The notes under the pieces: model-generated
The model's input: the letters and a program-made list of their open reading frames with translations, nothing else
Databases searched by the model: none
Told to the model about the DNA's origin: nothing
Made by a program: the position numbers and the translations under genes
From: a virus
IMG/VR virus record: IMGVR_UViG_3300032245_000383
Location: 1-36,869 of that record
Length of the DNA: 36,869 nt
Strand: one strand, 5' to 3'
Shown: piece after piece, positions 9,256-16,909 of the stretch
How positions within the stretch are numbered: the stretch's first letter is position 1
How the letters are laid out: every line of letters begins with the position of its first letter

Positions 9256-12097
9256 CTATACCCATAGCCTTTCCATCAAATACATAGCAGCGTACGTTGA
9301 GGCCAGTCATGCCGCCCACAGCGCCAGCACCGATACGCTTGGTATCAGACTTGCCATCATGCTTGACGATACCGGCGGCGGCCAGATGCTTCAAGCTCTC
9401 GCGTACGTCCACTTGGCGCTTGGTGAAGAACGCACGGAACTCGGCAGAGGTGATGAACAACTCCTTGGTGTCGGGCTCGTAGCGCAAGCGCAATGAACCG
9501 CGAGGAGACACGATAGGTGCCTGTGGGAGTGCCCCACGCATCGTGCTGTTGATAACCAGTGCGTTGTTGACGTTCTCGTTGATGAAGGCAGATAGCGTCT
9601 CTTGTGCAACCAGCAATGGATTGCCAACGCTGTTGAACTGTGCCACTTTGTTTGACTCAACCAAGCCCAATGCGTATTGATACACGCGGGGAATGTCGAT
9701 GTTGAACAAGCCACACTTCTGCGCAATAGCCGCGCCCACGAAGGCACAAGTCAAGATGCAAGAGTAGAACCGGTCTGATTGGTCAAGCTTCAAGTCACTG
9801 TCGATACGAGCCTGCATCTTCACCAGCATGTCCTTGACTGCATCACGGTTGGCAATAACGTACTCAATGAATATGGGGCCAGCTACGCCGAAGTTGGTTG
9901 CCATCTTTGCAAACAACGAGTCAATCTCAAACTTGGACATGGACTCGATCTTGGGTACCTCAATCTCCAACACGCGGCGCAGTTCGCCATCGGCTGTGCT
10001 TTTGAGTTGTGCCAGCTTATCAACGATTGATGCGTTAGAAGATGTGATAGTAATTGTGCACCACGTTGTGTTGTTGGTGCGCAGCTTGTTGCTGTTGGCT
10101 TCCATGCGGTGACGTGCACGGCCAGTAGTCACACCATACGCAGTATCAGATAGCTCTTGATCTTCCGAGTTGGTAATTTCGTCCATCGTAAATGCGATGC
10201 TGTTCATCATGCCGATGCGGTGCATCTTGGACGCATACGTGTCGTCTTTTGTCATCAGCAATTCAGATGGGTGCCCAAAGATTGAGTTGACCATCATCTG
10301 TGCCGTAGTCTTGCCTGAGCCAGATACGTTTGATTTCAAGTGAACCATTGCGCCCTTGACCGCCGTGCCGCCAACGAACTTGAGAAGCGGAGCACCAAAC
10401 CCAAAGAACAATGTAAGCGCATGCGCTTCAAGGCCGGGCGTGTTGTAGAAGTTAGCCATTGAAGACCATTCCTCCAACGTACCTTGCGGGGTAAATGCAG
10501 GGGCCAGTTGTCGTGTGCCGCTTGCAGGGGGTGCTAGCTTAGTGCCGCTTGGTGTGTACTCCAGTTCGCCGACAACGAAGCCAAGCATGTCAGGAGTCCA
10601 GCCCATTTGGCTGCGTGTTTTGTTTGCTGCAAATTTAGATTGCAACTGTCGAATTGAAGATGCAAAGTAAGCCATGAGTGAGTCCAGTGTTTTTCCGTAG
10701 GCCATTACGCCGTTCTTGATAAGCGTATCGCGCAGTTTGTCTTTTGAAAACAAGTCAGCAACAGGACTGTAGAACTGGCGAACACCATCGTGCTCCATGT
10801 GCAGGCGCATGCAGACCATCTCTCCGTCTCCATCGCCATGCTCGTCTGAATCAAAGAAGCGTTCCGTGATGTATAGGTCGCGGTCGTAGATTAGTACGGG
10901 AGTTAAATTACCGTCTCCGTCTTTGACGTTTACATACACGCCGCCTTTAACGCCACGCTCGTAACCAAATGGCATTGGTGGAATCTCCACCAAGATGCGA
11001 GGGCCGCCCTCGTCACCATCCATGTCTTCTTCAACCGTATAGCCTACATTGGGTGGGGCCGATACAACTTCAACCACGTTCGTGGTCGCCATCTGAATTA
11101 TCTTGCCCAAGATGATCGGGCTTGTTATGCGGTGGGTGCAACCTTCGCAAGCTGACGGGTTGTTGTCGCGGTACCACTCGCAGGTGTATGGGCCTTTGGT
11201 CTCGGCAGCTTTTGCTTCGGTCGCTGACGCTGTGTACTCGGGGTGATCTTTAGAAACCAAATGAATTGCCGTATCACGATCTTCGCAACGGTTGGCAATA
11301 GACAGCGCGGCTCTCCACAATGGTTCTTCCAAGGTAGCGGCTTCTACGACTGCCTTCTTGATCTGTGCACAACCTTTGTCGGTGTTGACCGACATAAACA
11401 CGATCTTCCTGAAGTTGCATACGGGGTAGTCGCCCCCTGCCAAATCTTTTGATGCCTCGTCCATGCCGAACGCTTTAGCCGCGCTCAAGTCCATAGCCGG
11501 TGCAGGTAGGCAAGATGTGATTGCTTCTAACGGACTAGCTTGGCCGGTTGCAATGATTTGCACTCCACGGGCTGTACCGTTCTTAAAATTGTGTGTGCCG
11601 GGTACGCGCAAGATACGCGCAGCGTCCGCAGTTACCGCAGGGTCGGCAAATAGTTTTTGCTCACGGCACAACGCCTTGAGCGACTTGGCATACTTGACCC
11701 ACTCGGGCGCAGCAATGTCTTCGGTAAGTGGCCAGTAGACGTGAATACCGCCGCCTGAGTTAACCACTGTGGGTGTTGGTAGACCTGTCGTTTGCACGAA
11801 CACGGCCAGCTCTTGTGCGGCATGCGCTTGGTCACGGTATGGTTTACCTGTGCCGCAGTCGAGGTCAAGGAAAAAAGAACGTAGGTAGAGTGCGTTGTCA
11901 GCTTTGCGCCCATCGGCGATAACATCAAAACTAGCCAATGCAAAGTACGCATCAATCCCACCGGCATCTAAGCCTTCGGCAACAGCTTCAACATCATCGA
12001 GGTTGTTGTGGAATGATGGGCGTACGGTACCTGCTCTGATCCCCACAACGCAGTAGTTGCCTTGCGTTGGTAAAACGGATTCGAGGAAGTAGTTCAC
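9212..12097 (-). CDS. Primase-helicase fusion (AEP-type primase + DUF927-like ATPase), 961 aa
   Basis: This is probably the replicative primase-helicase. Residues 75-82 (FFLDLDCG) give the DxD metal site of archaeo-eukaryotic primase folds. SGGGIHVYW at 114-122 is the conserved sGxGxHxYW-type motif, and RVPGTHNFKNG follows near 165-175. A cysteine cluster near 310-325 (C-x8-C-x2-C) may bind zinc. The C-terminal ATPase has Walker A GSGKTT near 593-598 and TMDE as probable Walker B near 640, in a DUF927-like setting. The frame opens with GTG, and no nearby ATG is better placed. The family usually unwinds DNA and lays primers at the fork, which fits the polymerase and SSB-like genes upstream in the same transcript. 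Confidence 0.88.
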   Translation of the reverse strand: MNYFLESVLPTQGNYCVVGIRAGTVRPSFHNNLDDVEAVAEGLDAGGIDAYFALASFDVIADGRKADNALYLRSFFLDLDCGTGKPYRDQAHAAQELAVFVQTTGLPTPTVVNSGGGIHVYWPLTEDIAAPEWVKYAKSLKALCREQKLFADPAVTADAARILRVPGTHNFKNGTARGVQIIATGQASPLEAITSCLPAPAMDLSAAKAFGMDEASKDLAGGDYPVCNFRKIVFMSVNTDKGCAQIKKAVVEAATLEEPLWRAALSIANRCEDRDTAIHLVSKDHPEYTASATEAKAAETKGPYTCEWYRDNNPSACEGCTHRITSPIILGKIIQMATTNVVEVVSAPPNVGYTVEEDMDGDEGGPRILVEIPPMPFGYERGVKGGVYVNVKDGDGNLTPVLIYDRDLYITERFFDSDEHGDGDGEMVCMRLHMEHDGVRQFYSPVADLFSKDKLRDTLIKNGVMAYGKTLDSLMAYFASSIRQLQSKFAANKTRSQMGWTPDMLGFVVGELEYTPSGTKLAPPASGTRQLAPAFTPQGTLEEWSSMANFYNTPGLEAHALTLFFGFGAPLLKFVGGTAVKGAMVHLKSNVSGSGKTTAQMMVNSIFGHPSELLMTKDDTYASKMHRIGMMNSIAFTMDEITNSEDQELSDTAYGVTTGRARHRMEANSNKLRTNNTTWCTITITSSNASIVDKLAQLKSTADGELRRVLEIEVPKIESMSKFEIDSLFAKMATNFGVAGPIFIEYVIANRDAVKDMLVKMQARIDSDLKLDQSDRFYSCILTCAFVGAAIAQKCGLFNIDIPRVYQYALGLVESNKVAQFNSVGNPLLVAQETLSAFINENVNNALVINSTMRGALPQAPIVSPRGSLRLRYEPDTKELFITSAEFRAFFTKRQVDVRESLKHLAAAGIVKHDGKSDTKRIGAGAVGGMTGLNVRCYVFDGKAMGIDATAFQTNTDPSTP

Positions 12098-12119
12098 GGA
12101 GTCTCACGGGTTAGCAGGT

Positions 12120-12368
12120 TCAAGCGCGGCGTTGCCAACGCGCTAAAGCCTTGCGGATTTTTTCTTGTTGGTGAGCGCGGGGGGTCGCCTTACCAGTAAA
12201 CCAGTTGTAGATGGTGGCACGAGTCACATCCATCCGACGCGCAACCTCCGTCATGGGGAGATTGCGGTCTATACAAGCATAGGCATACTGGCTAACCAAG
12301 TCGCCTCGGTCAGCTTCCTCCACCTTGCGAATAAAGAGGGTGCTATACCCTCTTGAGATTGAACTCAT
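12120..12368 (-). CDS. Small helix-turn-helix protein, 82 aa
   Basis: Residues about 38-70 form a clear HTH: LPMTEVARRMDV, a turn, then TRATIYNWFTG, followed by a basic tail ending ARWQRRA. The layout fits a small Cro/XRE-like or replication-associated DNA-binding protein. The ATG at 12368 is preferred over a longer reading because TAATG couples it to the stop of the SSB-like gene. It lies between the ssDNA-binding protein and the primase, so it may regulate that block or help load the helicase. It is not close to any TCTAATATTAGA site, which makes it a weaker candidate for that operator. Confidence 0.7.
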   Translation of the reverse strand: MSSISRGYSTLFIRKVEEADRGDLVSQYAYACIDRNLPMTEVARRMDVTRATIYNWFTGKATPRAHQQEKIRKALARWQRRA

Positions 12369-13249
12369 TATTCGTCTTTGCCCCAAGCGTCCAACACGGA
12401 TGCCACATCTTTAGATGGTGCGGGTGCTGATTCAGCTTTCTTTGAGGGGCGCTTTGTAGGCTCACTAACGTCCGCATCAGCGGCAGCTTGTGGCGCAGGC
12501 TCTTTGAACGCTGCAGGCAACGCAGGTTGTGCTTCGTTCTTAGATGGAACCATCTTGAACTCGATAGCTTGCTTGGCGTCTTCGGTCTGGCTCTGCAACT
12601 TGCCTTGTTCCCATTCCTCTTGGGTCAAGGGGCGCACAGCGCGGAACTTCAACACTGGCACAGCTTCGGCTGTATCAAAACGAGCTTCAGTCACGATGCC
12701 GGTAATTGGAATACCGTGGCCTGCCAAGAATTTACCAAACGCTTGCAGTGGCATCTTGTCACCGTCAGCACGACCGAAGTAAGACTTCGCAGGGATAGAC
12801 AGGCGGTAGATGTTGCCGCTAATGTCGTTCTCCAAAGCCACAGCCAAACGCTTGCTGTAACGGCAAGCACGAGCCTTACCATCGCCTGAACCCTCGATGT
12901 TCTGTGGGCAGGTAGCGCACGACTTGCTTTGTGGGCGTGTGACTTCTTCGTTGGGCACGACACCTTCTGCTGACCAGCAGGCAGGCTTAATGTCTTTGCC
13001 TTCTTCGTACTTCTCTGCGTAGTAGGTGCGAGTCACGCCCTTGCCACTTGCGATGACGACCAAGTTCATGGCACGGTCTTCGTTCTTTGCAACTTCTTCG
13101 CCGCCTACGATCATGCGCCATACGCCGCCTTTGATCGAGATTGACTTACCGCCGGACGAGCCTGCGATTTCTTTAGTTGTTGCGTCTGAACCTTCACGCA
13201 AGTAGTCGGGGATAACTGAACCAGATTTGAAGAGAGAGATATTGCTCAT
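12368..13249 (-). CDS. Putative single-stranded DNA-binding protein, 293 aa
   Basis: The core (residues about 35-215) resembles a conserved phage replication protein I recall as SSB-like. It has SKSCATCPQN near 108-117, then RACRYSKRLAV, and MPLQAFGKFLAGHGI further on. The four cysteines could bind a metal ion. The last 70 residues are Pro/Ala/Lys-rich and end DAWGKDE, an acidic tail like those of phage ssDNA-binding proteins that recruit polymerase or helicase. Ribosome-binding site AAAGGAAATCAA precedes the ATG. The gene sits between a small coiled-coil companion and the primase block, downstream of an internal promoter. Function is inferred from tail and context; a direct OB-fold signature was not identified by eye. 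Confidence 0.65.
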   Translation of the reverse strand: MSNISLFKSGSVIPDYLREGSDATTKEIAGSSGGKSISIKGGVWRMIVGGEEVAKNEDRAMNLVVIASGKGVTRTYYAEKYEEGKDIKPACWSAEGVVPNEEVTRPQSKSCATCPQNIEGSGDGKARACRYSKRLAVALENDISGNIYRLSIPAKSYFGRADGDKMPLQAFGKFLAGHGIPITGIVTEARFDTAEAVPVLKFRAVRPLTQEEWEQGKLQSQTEDAKQAIEFKMVPSKNEAQPALPAAFKEPAPQAAADADVSEPTKRPSKKAESAPAPSKDVASVLDAWGKDE

Positions 13250-13270
13250 TTGATTTCCTTTGATGGTGGT

Positions 13271-13657
13271 TTATTTTGCACGGCGCACAAGAATCGAATA
13301 ACGAGATTCAACGTTCATGCCTTCGGGCAGTTTGTCAGGGTTAGCTTGCAAGAATTCCTTGAAGTTAGTCTGACTTACGCGACGTTCCAGAAGCTCTGGT
13401 GCATCGTGTTCTTTGATGAATCGGTACATAGCATCCCAATCAGAAGGCCAGTACCGAGTCTTGACGGAACGTGTGAACGAACCGAATTGTGTTTTGCCAC
13501 CGTCTTGTCCGGTGGTCTTGCATATCTCAAGTAGCTCATGCTCCACGAGGTCCATTTGATCTTGCAGTTCTTTTAACTGCGCTTCCATCTCGGCAGTCTT
13601 CGCTGCTTTTGCGTCTCGAATCTTGATGTAGACCTTGACTAGTTCATTGGCGTCCAT
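13271..13657 (-). CDS. Conserved phage replication-region protein with coiled coil, 128 aa
   Basis: Residues 1-50 are helical and charged (LVKVYIKIRDAKAAK, then MEAQLKELQDQMDLVEHELL), followed by a compact domain with WPSDWDAMYRFIKEHDAPELLE and a C-terminal SRYSILVRRAK. I recall this arrangement from phage proteins encoded beside SSB-like genes. The function is not known to me. It is the first gene after the internal promoter at 13692-13719 and has the AAAGGAAATCAA leader shared with its neighbour. Co-expression suggests a partner of the ssDNA-binding protein. Confidence 0.65.
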   Translation of the reverse strand: MDANELVKVYIKIRDAKAAKTAEMEAQLKELQDQMDLVEHELLEICKTTGQDGGKTQFGSFTRSVKTRYWPSDWDAMYRFIKEHDAPELLERRVSQTNFKEFLQANPDKLPEGMNVESRYSILVRRAK

Positions 13658-13691
13658 TTGATTTCCTTTGATTTGCGGGGTTGGGGGTGAA

Positions 13692-13719
13692 AGTATACAG
13701 TGTCAAATTACCTCGTCAA
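13692..13719 (-). promoter_or_regulatory. Internal sigma70-type promoter for the SSB/primase genes
   Basis: Reading leftward, TTGACG (13714-13719) and TATACT (13692-13697) are separated by 16 bp. The -35 box overlaps the stop of the helicase gene. The transcript would begin near 13685, just before the 128-residue protein and SSB-like genes, giving them a dose independent of the upstream operon. A second TTGACA inside the spacer has the wrong spacing. Confidence 0.55.
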
Positions 13720-15254
13720 GCTAATTCTTGTTTATAAAGTTCAACGAGGTCTAGGTGAGCGTCCACTTTGTTCTGGAGCATGGTGTACATGCGGCGCTCG
13801 ACAGGGCTACCTTGCAGGTGGGTGACTGTAACCTTGTTTGTCTGGCCTGCGCGGTGGGCGCGTGAGTTTGCTTGTAGGTATATCTCCGTAGAAGCTACTG
13901 GACCCCACCAGACAACTTGGTCTGCGCGAGTCAGGGTAATCCCGTGTGCCGTTGCCTGCGGAATAAGCAACAAGATACGTGGGTCATCTTCGGTTTGGAA
14001 TCGCTTGATGATCTCTCCGCGTTGGTGACTAGGTACGCCGCCATGAATACACTCAACGGTATATCCTCTTTTGAGCAACTCCTCCTGCAACATCTCCATA
14101 GAGTGTCGGAACGGAATGAACACCAGCACCTTGTGGTCAGTGCCGTCAATCACATCGACCAGTTCATTCAAGCGGTTGCTCACATCAAACGACACAACTT
14201 CCCTAGTGTCCGTGTACGCCGCGCCTTGTGATATTTGCAGTAACTTGTTGAGCATGGCCGCCGCATTGGTTGCGGTGATTTCTTCGCCTGCCGCCACGGT
14301 CATCATTTGCTTCTTGATGGCCTCGTAGTATTTGGATTGCTGTGCGGTCAGTGGTGCTTCGCGTGTGGTGTAAAGCAAGTCCGGCAGGTCAAGACATTCT
14401 TCTTTGGTAAACCGTATGGCAGGTTGCAGAATCCTGTGCACCGTATCTTTGGAGTCAGCCTTGGGCACCCACTTGTACTGCGTCAGCTTGAGCATTACTT
14501 TGTCGCGGAACGAACCAAAGAAGCGTGGCACCGAGTCGGGGTTCACCAACTTAGCCAAGCCATACGCATCTAACGGAGACTGCGATGCAGGTGTGCCAGT
14601 CATCAGCCACATACGCGTGTTGGCTTTCATCAAGCTAGCGAGGTACTTCCAACGATCTGTCTGCACACTCTTAACAGCATTGGCCTCGTCCACAATGATT
14701 AAGTCAAACCCACCTGCGGCAAGTTCATCGGACACTACCTTCACGCCATCAAAGTTGATGATGACAAACTCGAACTGCCCTTCTACTACGGCTTTGCGTT
14801 GCTTCTTGGTACCTTGTGCAATTGCCACGGTGCGGTGCATCACTGTGCGGAACAGGTCAGACCTCCATGCAGTCTCCATGATGGACACGGGGCACACGAT
14901 CAAGACACGATGCACCTTGCCTTGAGTCATCAGGTAGTCAGCCGCCCACGCCGCCGCACTGGTCTTGCCAGTACCCGCCTCGTTAAACACGAAGCAACGT
15001 GGATGCAGTGTGAGGAATTCGGCTGTGGTTCGTTGGTGATCGAACGGCGTGTACACGCCCGGCCATTTGTATCGTCCCAAGATGGGACTCGGCACCTCTT
15101 GTATGCCAAGATTACGCAGGAGTTGAACCTCCTCGAAGTCCCAATTAACGAGCAGATTGCCGTCAGGCAGGACTTTGCTTTTGGGTATCAGCGACGTGAT
15201 TTGCGCCGCCTTGGGCGTGCTAAAAAGCAACGCTTTGTTTTCTATGATTTGCAT
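13716..15254 (-). CDS. SNF2-type DEAD/DEAH-box helicase, 512 aa
   Basis: Superfamily 2 ATPase with Walker A EAGTGKTSAA near residues 89-98, Walker B IIVDEAN near 183-190, MTGTPASQSP as motif III and, in the second RecA fold, QATAHGITLTRADQVVWWGP and NSRAHRAGQTN as motifs V and VI. This order matches SNF2-like helicases common in phage replication regions. They may remodel protein-DNA complexes or help recombination. The longer frame opens with TTG at 15278 and runs into the terminator. ATG at 15254 is the better start, though no strong ribosome-binding site precedes it. A UUCG-loop terminator sits about 20 bp upstream, so expression may depend on read-through. Confidence 0.9.
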   Translation of the reverse strand: MQIIENKALLFSTPKAAQITSLIPKSKVLPDGNLLVNWDFEEVQLLRNLGIQEVPSPILGRYKWPGVYTPFDHQRTTAEFLTLHPRCFVFNEAGTGKTSAAAWAADYLMTQGKVHRVLIVCPVSIMETAWRSDLFRTVMHRTVAIAQGTKKQRKAVVEGQFEFVIINFDGVKVVSDELAAGGFDLIIVDEANAVKSVQTDRWKYLASLMKANTRMWLMTGTPASQSPLDAYGLAKLVNPDSVPRFFGSFRDKVMLKLTQYKWVPKADSKDTVHRILQPAIRFTKEECLDLPDLLYTTREAPLTAQQSKYYEAIKKQMMTVAAGEEITATNAAAMLNKLLQISQGAAYTDTREVVSFDVSNRLNELVDVIDGTDHKVLVFIPFRHSMEMLQEELLKRGYTVECIHGGVPSHQRGEIIKRFQTEDDPRILLLIPQATAHGITLTRADQVVWWGPVASTEIYLQANSRAHRAGQTNKVTVTHLQGSPVERRMYTMLQNKVDAHLDLVELYKQELA

Positions 15255-15275
15255 ATACAGACTTTGAACAGATGG

Positions 15276-15306
15276 CAAAAATAGCTAGGTAGCGAACTAC
15301 CTAGCT
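15276..15306 (-). terminator. Internal rho-independent terminator, UUCG loop
   Basis: On the minus strand a perfect 10-bp stem (15283-15292 with 15297-15306) closes a UUCG tetraloop and is followed by A then five U (15277-15281). It lies between the small HNH gene and the helicase gene inside a long same-strand gene run. It could split the operon, attenuate it, or be bypassed by antitermination. Confidence 0.75.
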
Positions 15307-15355
15307 GAACCCCTTACCAGAGACGCCCAATGATCTTAGGCGCTCAAATATTACA

Positions 15356-15631
15356 TTATTTTTTACGTTCGCGCTTGGAAATTTGAGACTTCATGGCACC
15401 AGTTTTGGTGCGGGAGAAGCTCGTATTTTCCGCTTCACTAGCTGCTCTAAGATTAGATAGCTTGGTGGGTGCGCCGCCCTTGGAGAGCGCCTTCTTGTGG
15501 TCTACGTCCACGTTGGTTGGCAGGTCGCCGTTGGCTTTTTCATACGCTCGTCGTGCTTGGTTGCGTTCGGAACGGTTTTTAATTTGTTCGGGTTTCCCCT
15601 GATATTTTTCATATTCGCTATTTGTAATCAC
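15356..15631 (-). CDS. Small HNH-like endonuclease, 91 aa
   Basis: The central segment VDVDHKKALSKGG, LSNLRAASEAEN and SFSRT is the HNH pattern: His of DVDH as metal ligand/base, Asn of SNLR and a second Asn two turns later. The N-terminus is basic (RSERNQARRAYEK) as expected for DNA contact. It starts with GTG at 15631, which forms a GTGA overlap with the stop of the next gene upstream. Proteins like this may be free-standing homing nucleases or packaging/replication nucleases. A TCTAAGATTAGA variant at 15446-15457 encodes SNLR here and is probably a coincidence of the HNH motif. Confidence 0.8.
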   Translation of the reverse strand: MITNSEYEKYQGKPEQIKNRSERNQARRAYEKANGDLPTNVDVDHKKALSKGGAPTKLSNLRAASEAENTSFSRTKTGAMKSQISKRERKK

Positions 15632-16173
15632 GCTTTTTGGCCATGATCGTACTCCTGTTCCCCTTGCGCAACCTGCAAGGTAGGTGTGTTGTAGTCAACG
15701 ACTCTGCGGCACCATGCAACAAAATCTTCTATGGAGGTATCAGCACGCCAATGGTTAAGCGCCCTGCACACCATTTGAATATTGTCCTCGGTATATGAGC
15801 CGCCTGCAACTATGCGGTCAACTGAAGCATTTGTTTGCGATACAACCCCTTTGGACAAATCACACGTCAACGGCACCCCTGACAGGGCGCATTTGTAGTC
15901 CTGCGCTTGTAGCTTGTCTAGCAGGATTTGCTTGGTAAGCTGGTCGCGCTTACGGCCGCCGTAGTACAGCAGTCGTGCGCAGTATCGAGCCCAATTGCCA
16001 CTGATCTGCTTATACTGATTTTCTGTGGACTGCGCTCCGGTGATGTACTGCCACTTGCCCTTGCATTGCACCGAGCAAAACTTGTGCACCCCACTGTGCG
16101 GAGTGAATTCAGCGCCGCATACTGCGCAGGGCTTGGGTTTCCAATTTGCGTTTTCGTGATGCCATCCAGCCAT
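15628..16173 (-). CDS. HNH endonuclease with N-terminal zinc ribbon, 181 aa
   Basis: Residues about 15-40 carry CAVCGAEF and FCSVQCKGKW, a four-cysteine zinc ribbon. The C-terminal half has YKCALSGVPLTC, ASVDRIVAGGSY, DNIQMVC and ALNHW, the beta-beta-alpha metal fold of HNH proteins, with Asp-Arg replacing the usual Asp-His. ATG at 16173 is chosen. An extension to 16221 needs a TTG start, and an AAGAGA site lies upstream of the ATG. It ends in a GTGA overlap with the smaller HNH gene, so two nucleases are translationally joined. A homing-type nuclease inserted in the replication block, or a processing enzyme, are both possible. Confidence 0.82.
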   Translation of the reverse strand: MAGWHHENANWKPKPCAVCGAEFTPHSGVHKFCSVQCKGKWQYITGAQSTENQYKQISGNWARYCARLLYYGGRKRDQLTKQILLDKLQAQDYKCALSGVPLTCDLSKGVVSQTNASVDRIVAGGSYTEDNIQMVCRALNHWRADTSIEDFVAWCRRVVDYNTPTLQVAQGEQEYDHGQKA

Positions 16174-16217
16174 ACGAATCTCTTGGTACTGTTGATATGC
16201 CGCCAGTATACCATGTA

Positions 16218-16874
16218 TCAATTATGGGGGCAACTGGACACTGGGCAAAACTTACACAGAGCTGAACTGCGGGGGTTCCAAATATTTAACTCCACCGCCT
16301 TCTCGATTGCATTGGCTCGGCCTGCCCACTTAGACCAAATCTCAGGCAATTGTTCTCTTGTGTATTGAGATCTAATTACATCGCCAACCACCATAAAAAG
16401 CAAGACACCTTTGACGGTGTGAATCTCAGGGTGGTGCGCCATGATCATGGCAGCAAGTAGTTCCAGTTGGGCTGTGTCTGCGTAGCGGCTTGACTTACCT
16501 GTTTTGTAGTCAGCGACTCGGGCAATGCCTCGTTCGTTGTTAACTGCTAAGAAGTCAGGGATGCCCCTGAACCATACGTCTTTATCAAAAAATCCACACG
16601 GCGTAAAGTCTGCTCGGATTGCCATGCGTTCTTCGCAGTAGAGAGTTCCCTCAATAGCTGCAAGTGGCTCCACGAAGCGTTGGAACTGAGCAAATTGTGG
16701 GGGGAAAGGTGTCCTGAGTTTGATGAAGTCTTCGCAGGCTTTGTGTACGGCTGTGCCGTATAGGGTAGCTTCTGTGTCACTTTGTTTGAATGATTTAAGG
16801 ATACGCACTTCATGGTACCTTTTAGGGCAACCCTCGAAGTCTTTGATTGACGAGTAGGAATGTGCAAGTGCCAT
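16218..16874 (-). CDS. PD-(D/E)XK nuclease, RecB/Cas4-like, 218 aa
   Basis: Motifs in order: HSYSSIKDFEGCPKRYHEVR at the N-terminus, GTAVHKACEDF near 40-50, RGIPDFLAV (catalytic Asp) and ARVADYKTGK (Asp and Lys of the active site), QLELLAAM, and a C-terminal C-x2-C...C cluster (CKFCPVSSC). With the early cysteine this could hold an iron-sulfur cluster as in Cas4 and AddB-type nucleases. Such phage enzymes process DNA ends or recombination intermediates. It is next to the polymerase. No CRISPR or cas gene is near, so an adaptation role is not suggested. The ATG lacks a clear ribosome-binding site. Confidence 0.9.
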   Translation of the reverse strand: MALAHSYSSIKDFEGCPKRYHEVRILKSFKQSDTEATLYGTAVHKACEDFIKLRTPFPPQFAQFQRFVEPLAAIEGTLYCEERMAIRADFTPCGFFDKDVWFRGIPDFLAVNNERGIARVADYKTGKSSRYADTAQLELLAAMIMAHHPEIHTVKGVLLFMVVGDVIRSQYTREQLPEIWSKWAGRANAIEKAVELNIWNPRSSALCKFCPVSSCPHN

Positions 16875-16909
16875 GAGTGCGAACCAATTTTGTTTGTGAG
16901 GTCTATAGT

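Noticed and set aside
15446-15457. TCTAAGATTAGA in the small HNH gene
   Set aside because: Same variant as at 33438 but far from the others. It encodes SNLR, a normal part of the HNH motif, so coincidence is likely.
16218-16874. Cas4 nuclease as evidence of a CRISPR system
   Set aside because: No repeat-spacer array or other cas gene is present; RecB/Cas4-like nucleases are common in phage replication modules.
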